This document shows, one piece after another, positions 26,985 to 34,546 of a stretch of DNA of 64,000 nucleotides (positions within the stretch are counted from its first letter, which is position 1; every line of letters starts with the position of its first letter). The stretch is from Streptomyces sp. Edi2. GTDB lineage: Bacteria; Actinomycetota; Actinomycetes; Streptomycetales; Streptomycetaceae. The stretch covers positions 5,543,501 through 5,607,500 of the forward strand of contig NZ_JBEJGX010000003.1 of the NCBI RefSeq assembly GCF_040253635.1. Reading direction: 5' to 3'. The translations under genes were made by a program, and so were the position numbers. The notes beneath the pieces are model-generated. The model saw nothing but the letters and a program-made list of their open reading frames with translations, made no database searches and was not told the DNA's origin.

Positions 26985-28109
26985 ATGAGCCTGACGGGCA
27001 CGCCCTTCTTCCTCACCTCGATCCTGCTGTTGATCGTCGCCTTTGTGCTGCCGTTCGCCCTGTGGGGCCGAATAACCGGGCCGCCCCTGCTGCGCAGCCT
27101 CGGCCGGCTGCTGATGCTGCTGTTCGCCCAGGTCACGGCCATCACCGTGGTCTTCGTCATGGTCAACAACGCCAATAATCTCTACGACACCTGGGGCGAT
27201 CTGCTCGGCACCGGCAGCCATATCGAGGAGGCCCGGAACCTCGGCCCCGACGGCATGGGCGGCCGGCAGATCAAGAACGAGCCCAAGCAGCTCCAGCGGT
27301 TCCGCCCCGCCGACGACCCCAAGGTGGGCCCGGGCGTGCAGATGACCGACCTCAGGGGCCGGATCTCGGGCGTGCAGGGCGAGGTGTACGTATGGCTGCC
27401 GCCGCAGTACAACGACCCGGCCTACCGCAACAAGAAATTCCCCGTGGTCGAGCTGCTGCCCGGCTACCCGGGCTCGGCGAAGACCTGGCTGGGCTCCCTG
27501 CGGGTGGCCGATCAGCTCCGGCCGATGATGCTGAACGGCCAGGTCAAGCCGGCCATCCTGGTGTCACCGCGGACCGACGTCTTCCCCGGCGCCGACACCG
27601 GCTGCGTCAACATCCCCGGAAAGGTCAACGCCGACAGCTGGCTGACCGTCGATGTCCGCAAGATGATCGTGGACAACTTCCGGGCCGGCAGTACGGCGGA
27701 CTCCTGGGCCCTGGCCGGCTATTCGGCGGGCGCGCACTGCGCCGCCAAGCTCGCCCTGTCCCACCCGGACCGCTACCGCGCCGCGGTCGCCATGTCCGGC
27801 TACAACGACCCGGCGCTCGAACGCGATTCGCTGGCCGGCAAGGACCCCAAGCTGCGCGTCGAGTCCAACCCGATGCACATCCTGAAGTCCGCCAACGCCG
27901 CGGGGAAGCCGCCGCGTACGGCCCTGTACGTGTCGGGCGCGGCGGGCGACGGCTACCAAGCCGGCCTCGGTCTGCGGCAGTTCGCGCGGTTCCCGACGAC
28001 GGTGAACGTCCACCAGATCTCGTCGGGCGCCGGCGGCCACACCATGAAGGTGTGGGAGCACCAGGTACCGCAGGTCTTCCGCTGGCTGGGGACTGAGCTC
28101 AGGTCCTGA
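26985..28109 (+). CDS. Membrane-anchored esterase-family protein (Esterase D/antigen 85 fold)
   Basis: 374 residues. Two N-terminal membrane helices (PFFLTSILLLIVAFVLPFALWG and LLMLLFAQVTAITVVFVMV) tether an outer alpha/beta hydrolase of the putative esterase family. The nucleophile is Ser247 in GYSAGA; TGCVN and the late histidine in GGHTMKVWEH fit an esterase triad. The family includes mycolyltransferases and S-formylglutathione hydrolases. In Streptomyces, which lack mycolates, such membrane-bound versions probably act on surface lipids or wall esters. GGAAACGAG precedes the ATG. It is convergent with the first NlpC/P60 gene. Confidence 0.82.
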   Translation: MSLTGTPFFLTSILLLIVAFVLPFALWGRITGPPLLRSLGRLLMLLFAQVTAITVVFVMVNNANNLYDTWGDLLGTGSHIEEARNLGPDGMGGRQIKNEPKQLQRFRPADDPKVGPGVQMTDLRGRISGVQGEVYVWLPPQYNDPAYRNKKFPVVELLPGYPGSAKTWLGSLRVADQLRPMMLNGQVKPAILVSPRTDVFPGADTGCVNIPGKVNADSWLTVDVRKMIVDNFRAGSTADSWALAGYSAGAHCAAKLALSHPDRYRAAVAMSGYNDPALERDSLAGKDPKLRVESNPMHILKSANAAGKPPRTALYVSGAAGDGYQAGLGLRQFARFPTTVNVHQISSGAGGHTMKVWEHQVPQVFRWLGTELRS

Positions 28110-28147
28110 GCGCCCGGCCCGCCCGGCGCGCCCGGCCACGGCGGCCC

Positions 28148-29335
28148 CTACGCCGGCCGGGTCGCCGCCGCGAACGGCATCTGGTCGATCGGCGCGATCC
28201 GCACCGGCGCCCCCGGATGCGGCGCGTGGATCATCTTCCCGTCCCCGATGTAGAGCCCCACATGGCTGATGCCGGAGTAGAAGAACACCAGGTCACCGGG
28301 GGCGAGTCGGGACCTGTCGATACGCGGTCCGGAGCTGATCTGGGTGTAGGTCGTACGGGGCAGCGACACCCCGCCCGACTTCCAGGCGGCCTGGGTCAGC
28401 CCCGAGCAGTCGAAGCCGGCCGGGCCCGTCGCGCCCCAGATGTACGGCTTGCCGAGGGCGGCGTAGGCGTAGGCGACGGCCCGCGCGGCCCGGGGGTCGG
28501 GGGCCTGCGCCGCAGCTTGCGCCGCAGCCGTAGCCGCGGCGGCTCCCGGACCGGCCGGGACCTTGCCGGGGAGACCGCCCCCGTGCCCCGTCCCGCGGCC
28601 CTGGCCGGCGCCGCCGTGCGCAGCGCCGCGGCCCGCCATCCGCTGCCGTTGCTCCGCGGTGAGCTGGTTCAGCAACTGCTCGGCGGCGCCCAGCTTGTGG
28701 ACGACCGTGACCCGGTGCTTCTTCAGCGCCGCCTCGGTGTCCGCCAGCCGTTGTGCGGTGTCCTCGGCCCGCCGCTGGACCTGCCGTACGCTGCCGAGCC
28801 GGCGCGCGTACCCGGCCACCGCGGTCGCCTGGTGGCTGCCCGCCCGTTCCAGGACCGCGGCGCCGTCCAGATAGCGCTGCGGGTCCGCGGAGAGCAGCAG
28901 CCGTACGGTCGGGTCGACGCCGCCGGAGCGGTACTGGCTCGCGGCCACGGTGCCCAGCTCGCTGCGGGCGGCGTTCAGTTCCGCGGTTCGGCGGGCGGCC
29001 TCGTCCTGCAGCCTGCTCAGCTCCTCGCGTGCGGCGCCGGCGGCTTCCTTCGCGCCGTTGTAGCTCTGCGTGGCCACCTCTGCCTCCTGGTACAGCGCGT
29101 TGACCCGGTCCTTGACCCGGTCGGGGGTGAGCCGGTGAGCGGCCTGGCCGGCGCCGTCGGCAACGGCGGTGACCGGGGCGGCGGTGGCGGCTTCCGCCTC
29201 CGCCGGAGCGAAGCCGGTGGCGGTGGCGGCACCCGCCAGGGCCAGGGTGGCGGCCGTGCGGGCGGTGCGTGCGCTGCGTGCGCCGCCGGTGAGCGCGGCG
29301 AGCGGATGCTGCCGCGGCTTGCGGTGCGAGGCCAC
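28148..29335 (-). CDS. Secreted NlpC/P60 endopeptidase with coiled-coil domain (paralogue 1)
   Basis: 395 residues. Start VASHRKP (GTG 29335) with GGAAGGA about 12 bases upstream; the paralogue begins with the same ASHRKP motif. A signal peptide (about 20-50) precedes a long coiled coil (about 70-240) like those of RipA/CwlO-type hydrolases, which hold the enzyme inactive until an activator such as FtsX acts. A Gly/Ala linker leads to the NlpC/P60 catalytic domain. Cys310 in FDCSGLTQAAW, the His in SHVGLYIG and the His in IHAPHPG form the Cys-His-His triad. It cleaves stem peptides of peptidoglycan. Unlike paralogue 2, its leader has no riboswitch but does have a strong hairpin at 29376-29406. 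Confidence 0.88.
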   Translation of the reverse strand: MASHRKPRQHPLAALTGGARSARTARTAATLALAGAATATGFAPAEAEAATAAPVTAVADGAGQAAHRLTPDRVKDRVNALYQEAEVATQSYNGAKEAAGAAREELSRLQDEAARRTAELNAARSELGTVAASQYRSGGVDPTVRLLLSADPQRYLDGAAVLERAGSHQATAVAGYARRLGSVRQVQRRAEDTAQRLADTEAALKKHRVTVVHKLGAAEQLLNQLTAEQRQRMAGRGAAHGGAGQGRGTGHGGGLPGKVPAGPGAAAATAAAQAAAQAPDPRAARAVAYAYAALGKPYIWGATGPAGFDCSGLTQAAWKSGGVSLPRTTYTQISSGPRIDRSRLAPGDLVFFYSGISHVGLYIGDGKMIHAPHPGAPVRIAPIDQMPFAAATRPA

Positions 29336-29375
29336 GGTGGCCGTCACTTCCTTCCCTTGGTGCCCGCGGGCCCGG

Positions 29376-29406
29376 CGGCGGTCCGTCACGAGGGAACGGA
29401 CCGCCG
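29376..29406 (-). promoter_or_regulatory. Leader hairpin of NlpC/P60 paralogue 1
   Basis: CGGCGGTCCGT pairs perfectly with ACGGACCGCCG around a nine-base loop, ending about 40 bases before the start codon on the minus strand. It may control mRNA stability or elongation. A candidate TTAGCG -10 box lies further upstream at 29486-29491. Confidence 0.45.
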
Positions 29407-29658
29407 TCGCACCTCACGGCGGGGCGGCCGACAGGACGCCGGTGGGAGGCCGGCGAGGGCGGGGAGTCGACCGCCTGGAGGAGGACGCTAAGCCTGGGTG
29501 TTGCGGTGATGAGTCCACTTGCCCGGGATTGTTCGCTTTCGACCGGGGGTGGTGCGCGGGTGACCATGGCGCCACGGCCACGCGGCCGGGACCGGGCCCG
29601 GCCTGACCGAAGCGGCGATTGTGGGCGCCCTGCCTGAAGGGCCGTGCTATGCGGCGGC

Positions 29659-29664
29659 TACGAT
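29659..29664 (+). promoter_or_regulatory. -10 box implying leaderless transcription
   Basis: TACGAT is followed by eight bases and then ATG 29673. No Shine-Dalgarno sequence precedes the ATG, so transcription and translation probably begin at nearly the same base. Confidence 0.4.
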
Positions 29665-29672
29665 CCAGCACT

Positions 29673-30026
29673 ATGGACGTAGTAATCAATCTCTTCGTCG
29701 GCCTGCACATCATCGGCATCGCCTCCCTGCTGGGCGGCTTCCTGACCCAGATGAAGGCGATGGGCGCGGGCACCGCCCGTTTCGTGCCGGCGATGCTGCA
29801 CGGCGCGCTGACGATGCTGGTCACCGGCATCGTGCTGGTCGGCCTCAACCAGGCCGAGGGCCACAGCCTCAACACCATCAAGCTCGGCATCAAGATGGCC
29901 GTTCTGGTGGTCATCCTGGCGCTGGTCTACGTCAAGCGGGACGACGAGAAGATCGCCCCGCCGCTCTTCGGCGCGGTCGGTGCGCTGACGGTGGCCAACA
30001 TCTTCATCGCCGTGCTCTGGACCTGA
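29673..30026 (+). CDS. Small four-helix membrane protein
   Basis: 117 residues almost entirely in four hydrophobic helices (VVINLFVGLHIIGIASLLGG, AMLHGALTMLVTGIVLVGL, LGIKMAVLVVILALVYV, AVGALTVANIFIAVLW) with short loops. Function unknown; the small size and even spacing resemble integral-membrane DUF proteins conserved in Streptomyces. A frame extension to 29619 exists, but ATG 29673 fits a leaderless start (see promoter). It lies between the two NlpC/P60 genes, convergent with the second; a bidirectional terminator follows. Confidence 0.72.
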   Translation: MDVVINLFVGLHIIGIASLLGGFLTQMKAMGAGTARFVPAMLHGALTMLVTGIVLVGLNQAEGHSLNTIKLGIKMAVLVVILALVYVKRDDEKIAPPLFGAVGALTVANIFIAVLWT

Positions 30027-30170
30027 GCGGAACGGCGGACGCCCCGCGAGCCGGGCTCGGGGCGCAGGCCAGGGCGGCGGCACCCCGTGGCAGGGCTCCG
30101 GCCGCCGGCCACAGCGACGTGCCCCCGCGAGCAGGGCTCCGGGCGCCGACGCACAGGCCCCTCAACGGCA

Positions 30171-30220
30171 CACCGCGCGGTCGTCGCACTCCTCAGAGGG
30201 GAGGCGACGGCCGCGCGGTG
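30171..30220. terminator. Bidirectional terminator between convergent genes
   Basis: CACCGCGCGGTCGTCGC (30171-30187) pairs with GCGACGGCCGCGCGGTG (30204-30220), with one G-U pair and a 16-base loop. A second GC-rich hairpin lies at 30040-30064 just after the four-helix protein gene. Confidence 0.6.
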
Positions 30221-30287
30221 GCGTGTGGGGGGTGGCCGTGGGGGGTGGCCATGGGGGGTGGTCTGGCGGGGAAGCGAAGGCCGGGCC

Positions 30288-31439
30288 TCAGCCCGGGCGG
30301 ACGCTCCCGTAGATCGGCATGTAGTAGATCGACTCCTCCCGGACATTGGCGCCCGGGTGCGGGGCGTGGATCATCTTGCCGCCGCCTATGTACATGCCGA
30401 CATGGCTGATGTCGTCATAGAAGAAGACCAGGTCACCGGGCTTGAGGTCCTTGGTGGCGACCCGCTGGCCGGTCTTGACCTGGTCCCAGGTGGTCCGCGG
30501 CAGCTTGACGCCGGCCGCCTTCCACGCCGCCTGGGTCAGTCCCGAGCAGTCGTACGAGCTGGGCCCGGTCGCGCCCCACACATACGGCTTGCCCATCTGG
30601 GAGCGGGCGAAGGCGAGCGCCTTCTCGGCCTGGGCGGAGGACGAACCCCCGGTCGAGCCGCCGTTGTCGGAGCCGCCGCCGGTCTGGCCGCCGGACGGGC
30701 CGCCCCCGTCGTGCTGCTGCCGGCGCTCGCGCTCCTGCTGCTTGCGGGCCGCCTCCTCGGCCTTGCGCTTGGCCGCCGCCTCCTTCTGGCGTTCCAGTTC
30801 CGCCAGCCGCGCCTTCTCTTGGGCGGTCAGCCGGGACAGCAGCTGCCGGGCCTCGGTCAGCTTCTGCTGGACGGACTGCTTGGACTCCTTGAGCGAGGCC
30901 TGCGACGTCTGCAGCCGCTCCAGGTCGCGGGTCGCCTCCGCCCGCTGCCGGGCGGCCGCGGCCTGCTGCTCCTGGTAGTCGGAGACGGCCTCCTTCTGGC
31001 GCCCGGTCAGCCGCTCCATGAGGTGGCTGCGGTCGAAGAACTGCTGCGGGTCCTTGGCGAGCATCAGCTGCGCCGTCGGGTTCATGCCGCCGGTGCGGTA
31101 CTGCGCCGCGGCGAAGGTGCCCAGCCGGCGCCGGGCCTCGTTCATCTTCTCGGCCCTCTTGGCGGCGGCGTCGAGCAGGCCGTCGACGCGGTCCCGCTGG
31201 CCGTCGGCGTGCTCCTTGGCGGCGTTGTACTTCTGGGTGGCCACCTCGGCCTGGTGGTAGAGGCCGTCGACCTTCTGTTTGACCTCTTCGATGCTGGGTT
31301 TGGGCGCCCGGGGGGCCGCGTCGGCGGACTGCGAGAGCAGCGTGGCCGAGGCGAGGGCGGCGGTGGTGAGCCCGACCGCCGTACGCCGTCCTCCGGGCGA
31401 GGTGAGAATGCTGGTGCGCGGCTTGCGATGCGACGCCAA
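30288..31439 (-). CDS. Secreted NlpC/P60 endopeptidase with coiled coil (paralogue 2), c-di-AMP-controlled
   Basis: 383 residues. The start is taken as TTG 31439 (LASHRKPRT) because GAAGGAG lies nine bases before it; an open frame extends into the riboswitch but is not coding. A signal peptide (20-42) ends at AADA-like sequence. A long coiled coil (about 45-235) rich in Glu/Lys/Ala/Gln is followed by a Gly/Ser linker and the NlpC/P60 domain with Cys298 in YDCSGLTQAAW, HVGMYIGG and HAPHPG. It resembles RipA-type peptidoglycan endopeptidases needed for growth and spore germination. Expression is probably switched off by c-di-AMP through the leader. Confidence 0.9.
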   Translation of the reverse strand: MASHRKPRTSILTSPGGRRTAVGLTTAALASATLLSQSADAAPRAPKPSIEEVKQKVDGLYHQAEVATQKYNAAKEHADGQRDRVDGLLDAAAKRAEKMNEARRRLGTFAAAQYRTGGMNPTAQLMLAKDPQQFFDRSHLMERLTGRQKEAVSDYQEQQAAAARQRAEATRDLERLQTSQASLKESKQSVQQKLTEARQLLSRLTAQEKARLAELERQKEAAAKRKAEEAARKQQERERRQQHDGGGPSGGQTGGGSDNGGSTGGSSSAQAEKALAFARSQMGKPYVWGATGPSSYDCSGLTQAAWKAAGVKLPRTTWDQVKTGQRVATKDLKPGDLVFFYDDISHVGMYIGGGKMIHAPHPGANVREESIYYMPIYGSVRPG

Positions 31440-31461
31440 GGCCGGCGACTCCTTCCGTGGA

Positions 31462-31628
31462 CCGCCTACCGGGTTAGCTGTCGGGTTCGGGCGGTGTCGC
31501 TGACGGAAGGCTTGCCCTACGGTCCGGATCTCCGCTGGCGACGGCTGTCCGGATCGATTCACCCCGGTGGTGCTGGTGGGTCCCCGGCTCCGGGTGCCCG
31601 AAGGCAGGGCCGGACTCGGCGTGGGCGG
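31462..31628 (-). promoter_or_regulatory. c-di-AMP riboswitch (ydaO/yuaA class)
   Basis: On the minus strand the conserved blocks appear in order: CCGGGGACCCA, then GGGGTGAATC, a variable arm, then CCGAACCC followed by GACAGCTAACCCGGTAGG. These match the ydaO consensus blocks GGGGACCCA, GGGGUGAAUC, CCGAAUCC and CAGCUAAC..CGUAGGC. The closing helix is CCGCC (31624-31628) with GGCGG (31462-31466). The aptamer ends 22 bases before the NlpC/P60 start codon. In Streptomyces this class binds c-di-AMP and turns off wall hydrolase genes such as rpfA. Seen directly: the motifs. Ligand response: known for the class. Confidence 0.92.
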
Positions 31629-31676
31629 CCCGTGCGGACGCTGTCGTCCACGGGGAGGCGGGCTGCCTGAGCGAGG

Positions 31677-31706
31677 ACGTTAGCCAACTCGTGTGGCTCC
31701 TGTGAA
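31677..31706 (-). promoter_or_regulatory. Promoter of the riboswitch/NlpC transcript
   Basis: TTCACA (31706 down to 31701) and TAACGT (31682 down to 31677) are 18 bases apart. Transcription would start near 31670, about 40 bases before the aptamer. Confidence 0.5.
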
Positions 31707-31906
31707 GGCTGATGTTCGATATGCCCGAAACCTTTTTGTGACCTGAACGCGATGCGGGGGTTGTCATGGCAGATGTCGGATTCGGGTAGACGAGCCGCCG
31801 ACCGGTTTGCGAGCGCCCCGGACGCCTGACCTGCCGCGGTGCCACCGCCCGCGGCGAAAGCGGGCCGCAATCGGCTACTGGGCCGCGGGCTGTCAGTGCG
31901 GCCGCC

Positions 31907-31912
31907 TAGACT
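31907..31912 (+). promoter_or_regulatory. -10 box of pcrA, probably leaderless
   Basis: TAGACT lies nine bases before ATG 31922. There is no good Shine-Dalgarno site in between, so the message may begin at or next to the start codon. No -35 box is evident at the usual distance. Confidence 0.4.
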
Positions 31913-31921
31913 CGGTGGGCG

Positions 31922-34384
31922 ATGAGCAGCCTCTTTGACGACAGCTTCCTGGCGGACCTCGGCCACAAGGGCGAGGAGGAACCCCCTCCGCCCCCCGAGG
32001 ACGAGCACGGCCCGGCCCCCGAGGAGATCCCTGCCGACCTCTTCGGCGGGAGGTTCGACGCGCCCCCGCCCAGAGAGGCGTATTACCGCGACGGTGCCGC
32101 CCGCCCCGCCCTCGACCCGGCGACGCTGCTGGAAGGGCTCAACGACGAGCAGAAGGCCGCCGTGGTGCACACGGGCGGCCCGCTGCTGATCGTCGCCGGT
32201 GCCGGCTCCGGCAAGACCCGGGTGCTCACCCACCGCATCGCTCATCTGCTCGCCGAGCGCCATGTCCACCCCGGCCAGATCCTCGCGATCACGTTCACGA
32301 ACAAGGCCGCCGGCGAGATGAAGGAGCGCGTCGAGGAGCTGGTCGGCCCGCGCGCCAACGCCATGTGGGTCTCCACCTTCCACAGCGCCTGCGTCCGCAT
32401 CCTGCGCCGCGAGTCCAAGCAGTTGGGCTTCACCTCCTCCTTCTCCATCTACGACGCCGCCGACTCCAAGCGCCTGATGGCCCTGGTCTGCCGCGATCTG
32501 GACCTGGACCCCAAGCGCTACCCGCCCAAGTCCTTCAGCGCGAAGATCTCCAACCTCAAGAACGAGCTCATCGACGAGGAGACCTTCGCGGGGACGGCCG
32601 CCGACGGATTTGAGAAGACGCTGGCCGAGGCGTATGCGATGTACCAGGCGCGGCTGCGCGAGGCCAACGCCCTGGACTTCGACGACATCATCATGACGAC
32701 GGTCAATCTGCTCCAGGCCTTCCCGGACGTCGCCGAGCACTACCGCCGGCGCTTCCGCCATGTCCTCGTCGACGAGTACCAGGACACCAACCACGCCCAG
32801 TACACCCTCGTGCGTGAACTGGTCGGCCCCGGCACGGCCGAGATGCCCGCGGCCGAGCTGTGCGTCGTCGGTGACGCCGACCAGTCGATCTACGCCTTCC
32901 GCGGCGCCACGATCCGCAACATCCTCCAGTTCGAGGAGGACTACCCGGACGCGACCACGATCCTGCTGGAGCAGAACTACCGCTCCTCGCAGACCATCCT
33001 GTCCGCCGCCAACGCCGTCATCGAGCGCAATGAGAACCGCCGCCCCAAGAACCTCTGGACCGACGCCGGCGCCGGCCCCAAGATCACCGGCTATGTCGCC
33101 GACACCGAGCACGACGAGGCGCAGTTCGTCGCCGACGAGATCGACCGGCTGACCGACGCCGGTGACGCCAAGGCCGCCGAGGTCGCGGTCTTCTACCGCA
33201 CCAACGCCCAGTCCCGCGTCTTCGAAGAGATCTTCATCCGGGTCGGACTGCCCTACAAGGTCGTCGGCGGGGTGCGCTTCTACGAGCGCAAGGAGGTCCG
33301 CGATGTCCTCGCCTATCTGCGGGTGCTCAGCAACCCCGAGGACACCGTCCCGCTCCGCCGCATCCTGAACGTCCCCAAGCGCGGCATCGGCGACCGCGCC
33401 GAGGCGATGATCGACGCCCTGTCGCTGCGCGAGAAGATCACCTTCCCGCAGGCGCTGCGCCGGGTCGACGAGGCGTACGGCATGGCGGCCCGGTCCGCCA
33501 ACGCCGTCAAGCGCTTCAACGTCCTCATGGAGGAGCTGCGCACCATCGTCGAGTCCGGCGCCGGACCCGCCACGATCCTGGAAGCGGTCCTGGAGCGTAC
33601 GGGCTACCTCGCCGAACTCCAGGCCTCCACCGACCCCCAGGACGAGACCCGGATCGAAAACCTCCAGGAACTCGCCGCCGTGGCCCTGGAGTTCGAGCAG
33701 GACCGTGGCGAGGACAATCCGGGCACGCTCTCCGACTTCCTGGAGCAGGTCGCGCTGGTCGCCGACTCCGACCAGATCCCGGACGAGGACGAGGAGGGCA
33801 GCGGCGTGATCACGCTGATGACGCTGCACACCGCCAAGGGCCTGGAGTTCCCGACCGTCTTCCTGACCGGCCTGGAGGACGGCGTCTTCCCGCATATGCG
33901 CTCGCTGGGCCAGACCAAGGAGCTGGAGGAGGAGCGCCGGCTGGCCTATGTCGGCATCACCCGCGCCCGCGAGCGGCTCTACGTCACCCGCTCGACGATG
34001 CGCAGCGCCTGGGGCCAGCCCTCGTACAACCCGCCCTCCCGGTTCCTGGAGGAGATCCCGGCCGACCACCTGGAGTGGAAGCGCACGGGCCCGGCGACGC
34101 CGTCCGCGTCCATGGGCGGCCTGTCGGCGGGCGGAGGCGGCGGCTTCGGCTCCACGCTCTCGTCGTCGCGCGCCAAGGGCCCCAGCGGCTTCGCGACCCG
34201 CCGCGCCGGCGACCGTCCGGTGGTCTCCCTGACCATCGGCGACCGTGTCACCCACGACAGCTTCGGGCTCGGCACGGTCGTCGGCGTCAAGGGCAGCGGC
34301 GACAACGCCGAGGCGACGATCGACTTCGGCGGCGAGAAGCCGAAGCGGCTGCTGCTGCGGTATGCGCCGGTGGAGAAGCTGTAA
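31922..34384 (+). CDS. pcrA: ATP-dependent DNA helicase PcrA/UvrD (UvrD1)
   Basis: 820 residues of superfamily 1A helicase acting in nucleotide-excision repair and removal of RecA or stalled polymerase. After an acidic, Pro-rich N-terminal 60 residues come motif Q (LNDEQ), Walker A (GAGSGKTRVLTHR), motif II (VDEYQDTN), GDADQSIYAFRG, NYRSS, HTAKGLEFP and YVGITRAR. The C-terminus is a Tudor-like domain (about 770-820: VTHDSFGLGTVVGV), which binds RNA polymerase in PcrA. All catalytic motifs are intact and the length is normal. As in M. tuberculosis, an M23 peptidase gene lies beside it. Confidence 0.96.
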   Translation: MSSLFDDSFLADLGHKGEEEPPPPPEDEHGPAPEEIPADLFGGRFDAPPPREAYYRDGAARPALDPATLLEGLNDEQKAAVVHTGGPLLIVAGAGSGKTRVLTHRIAHLLAERHVHPGQILAITFTNKAAGEMKERVEELVGPRANAMWVSTFHSACVRILRRESKQLGFTSSFSIYDAADSKRLMALVCRDLDLDPKRYPPKSFSAKISNLKNELIDEETFAGTAADGFEKTLAEAYAMYQARLREANALDFDDIIMTTVNLLQAFPDVAEHYRRRFRHVLVDEYQDTNHAQYTLVRELVGPGTAEMPAAELCVVGDADQSIYAFRGATIRNILQFEEDYPDATTILLEQNYRSSQTILSAANAVIERNENRRPKNLWTDAGAGPKITGYVADTEHDEAQFVADEIDRLTDAGDAKAAEVAVFYRTNAQSRVFEEIFIRVGLPYKVVGGVRFYERKEVRDVLAYLRVLSNPEDTVPLRRILNVPKRGIGDRAEAMIDALSLREKITFPQALRRVDEAYGMAARSANAVKRFNVLMEELRTIVESGAGPATILEAVLERTGYLAELQASTDPQDETRIENLQELAAVALEFEQDRGEDNPGTLSDFLEQVALVADSDQIPDEDEEGSGVITLMTLHTAKGLEFPTVFLTGLEDGVFPHMRSLGQTKELEEERRLAYVGITRARERLYVTRSTMRSAWGQPSYNPPSRFLEEIPADHLEWKRTGPATPSASMGGLSAGGGGGFGSTLSSSRAKGPSGFATRRAGDRPVVSLTIGDRVTHDSFGLGTVVGVKGSGDNAEATIDFGGEKPKRLLLRYAPVEKL

Positions 34385-34398
34385 CGGGGGCAGCGCGG

Positions 34399-34425
34399 GC
34401 CGGGTGACGGGGATCGTCACCCGGC
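34399..34425 (+). terminator. Hairpin after pcrA
   Basis: GCCGGGTGAC (34399-34408) pairs perfectly with GTCACCCGGC (34416-34425), 15 bases past the stop codon. The downstream GGCCCAAGAC repeats carry no gene. The hairpin also serves the convergent M23 gene end. Confidence 0.65.
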
Positions 34426-34546
34426 GGAACGGCCCAAGACGGCCCAAGACGGCCGGAGCGGCTGGAACGGCTCGACACGGTGGAACGCCGTCACGATTGA
34501 ACGGCGGCACGGTGGCACGCCGGTCGGTGCGGGTGGAGGCGGTGCG

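Noticed and set aside
29335..29640. A second c-di-AMP riboswitch before NlpC/P60 paralogue 1
   Set aside because: I looked for GGGGTGAATC and CAGCTAAC blocks on the minus strand and found neither, only a simple hairpin.
31559..34510. A 983-codon frame opposite pcrA
   Set aside because: Same antisense artefact; no homology and no start signal.
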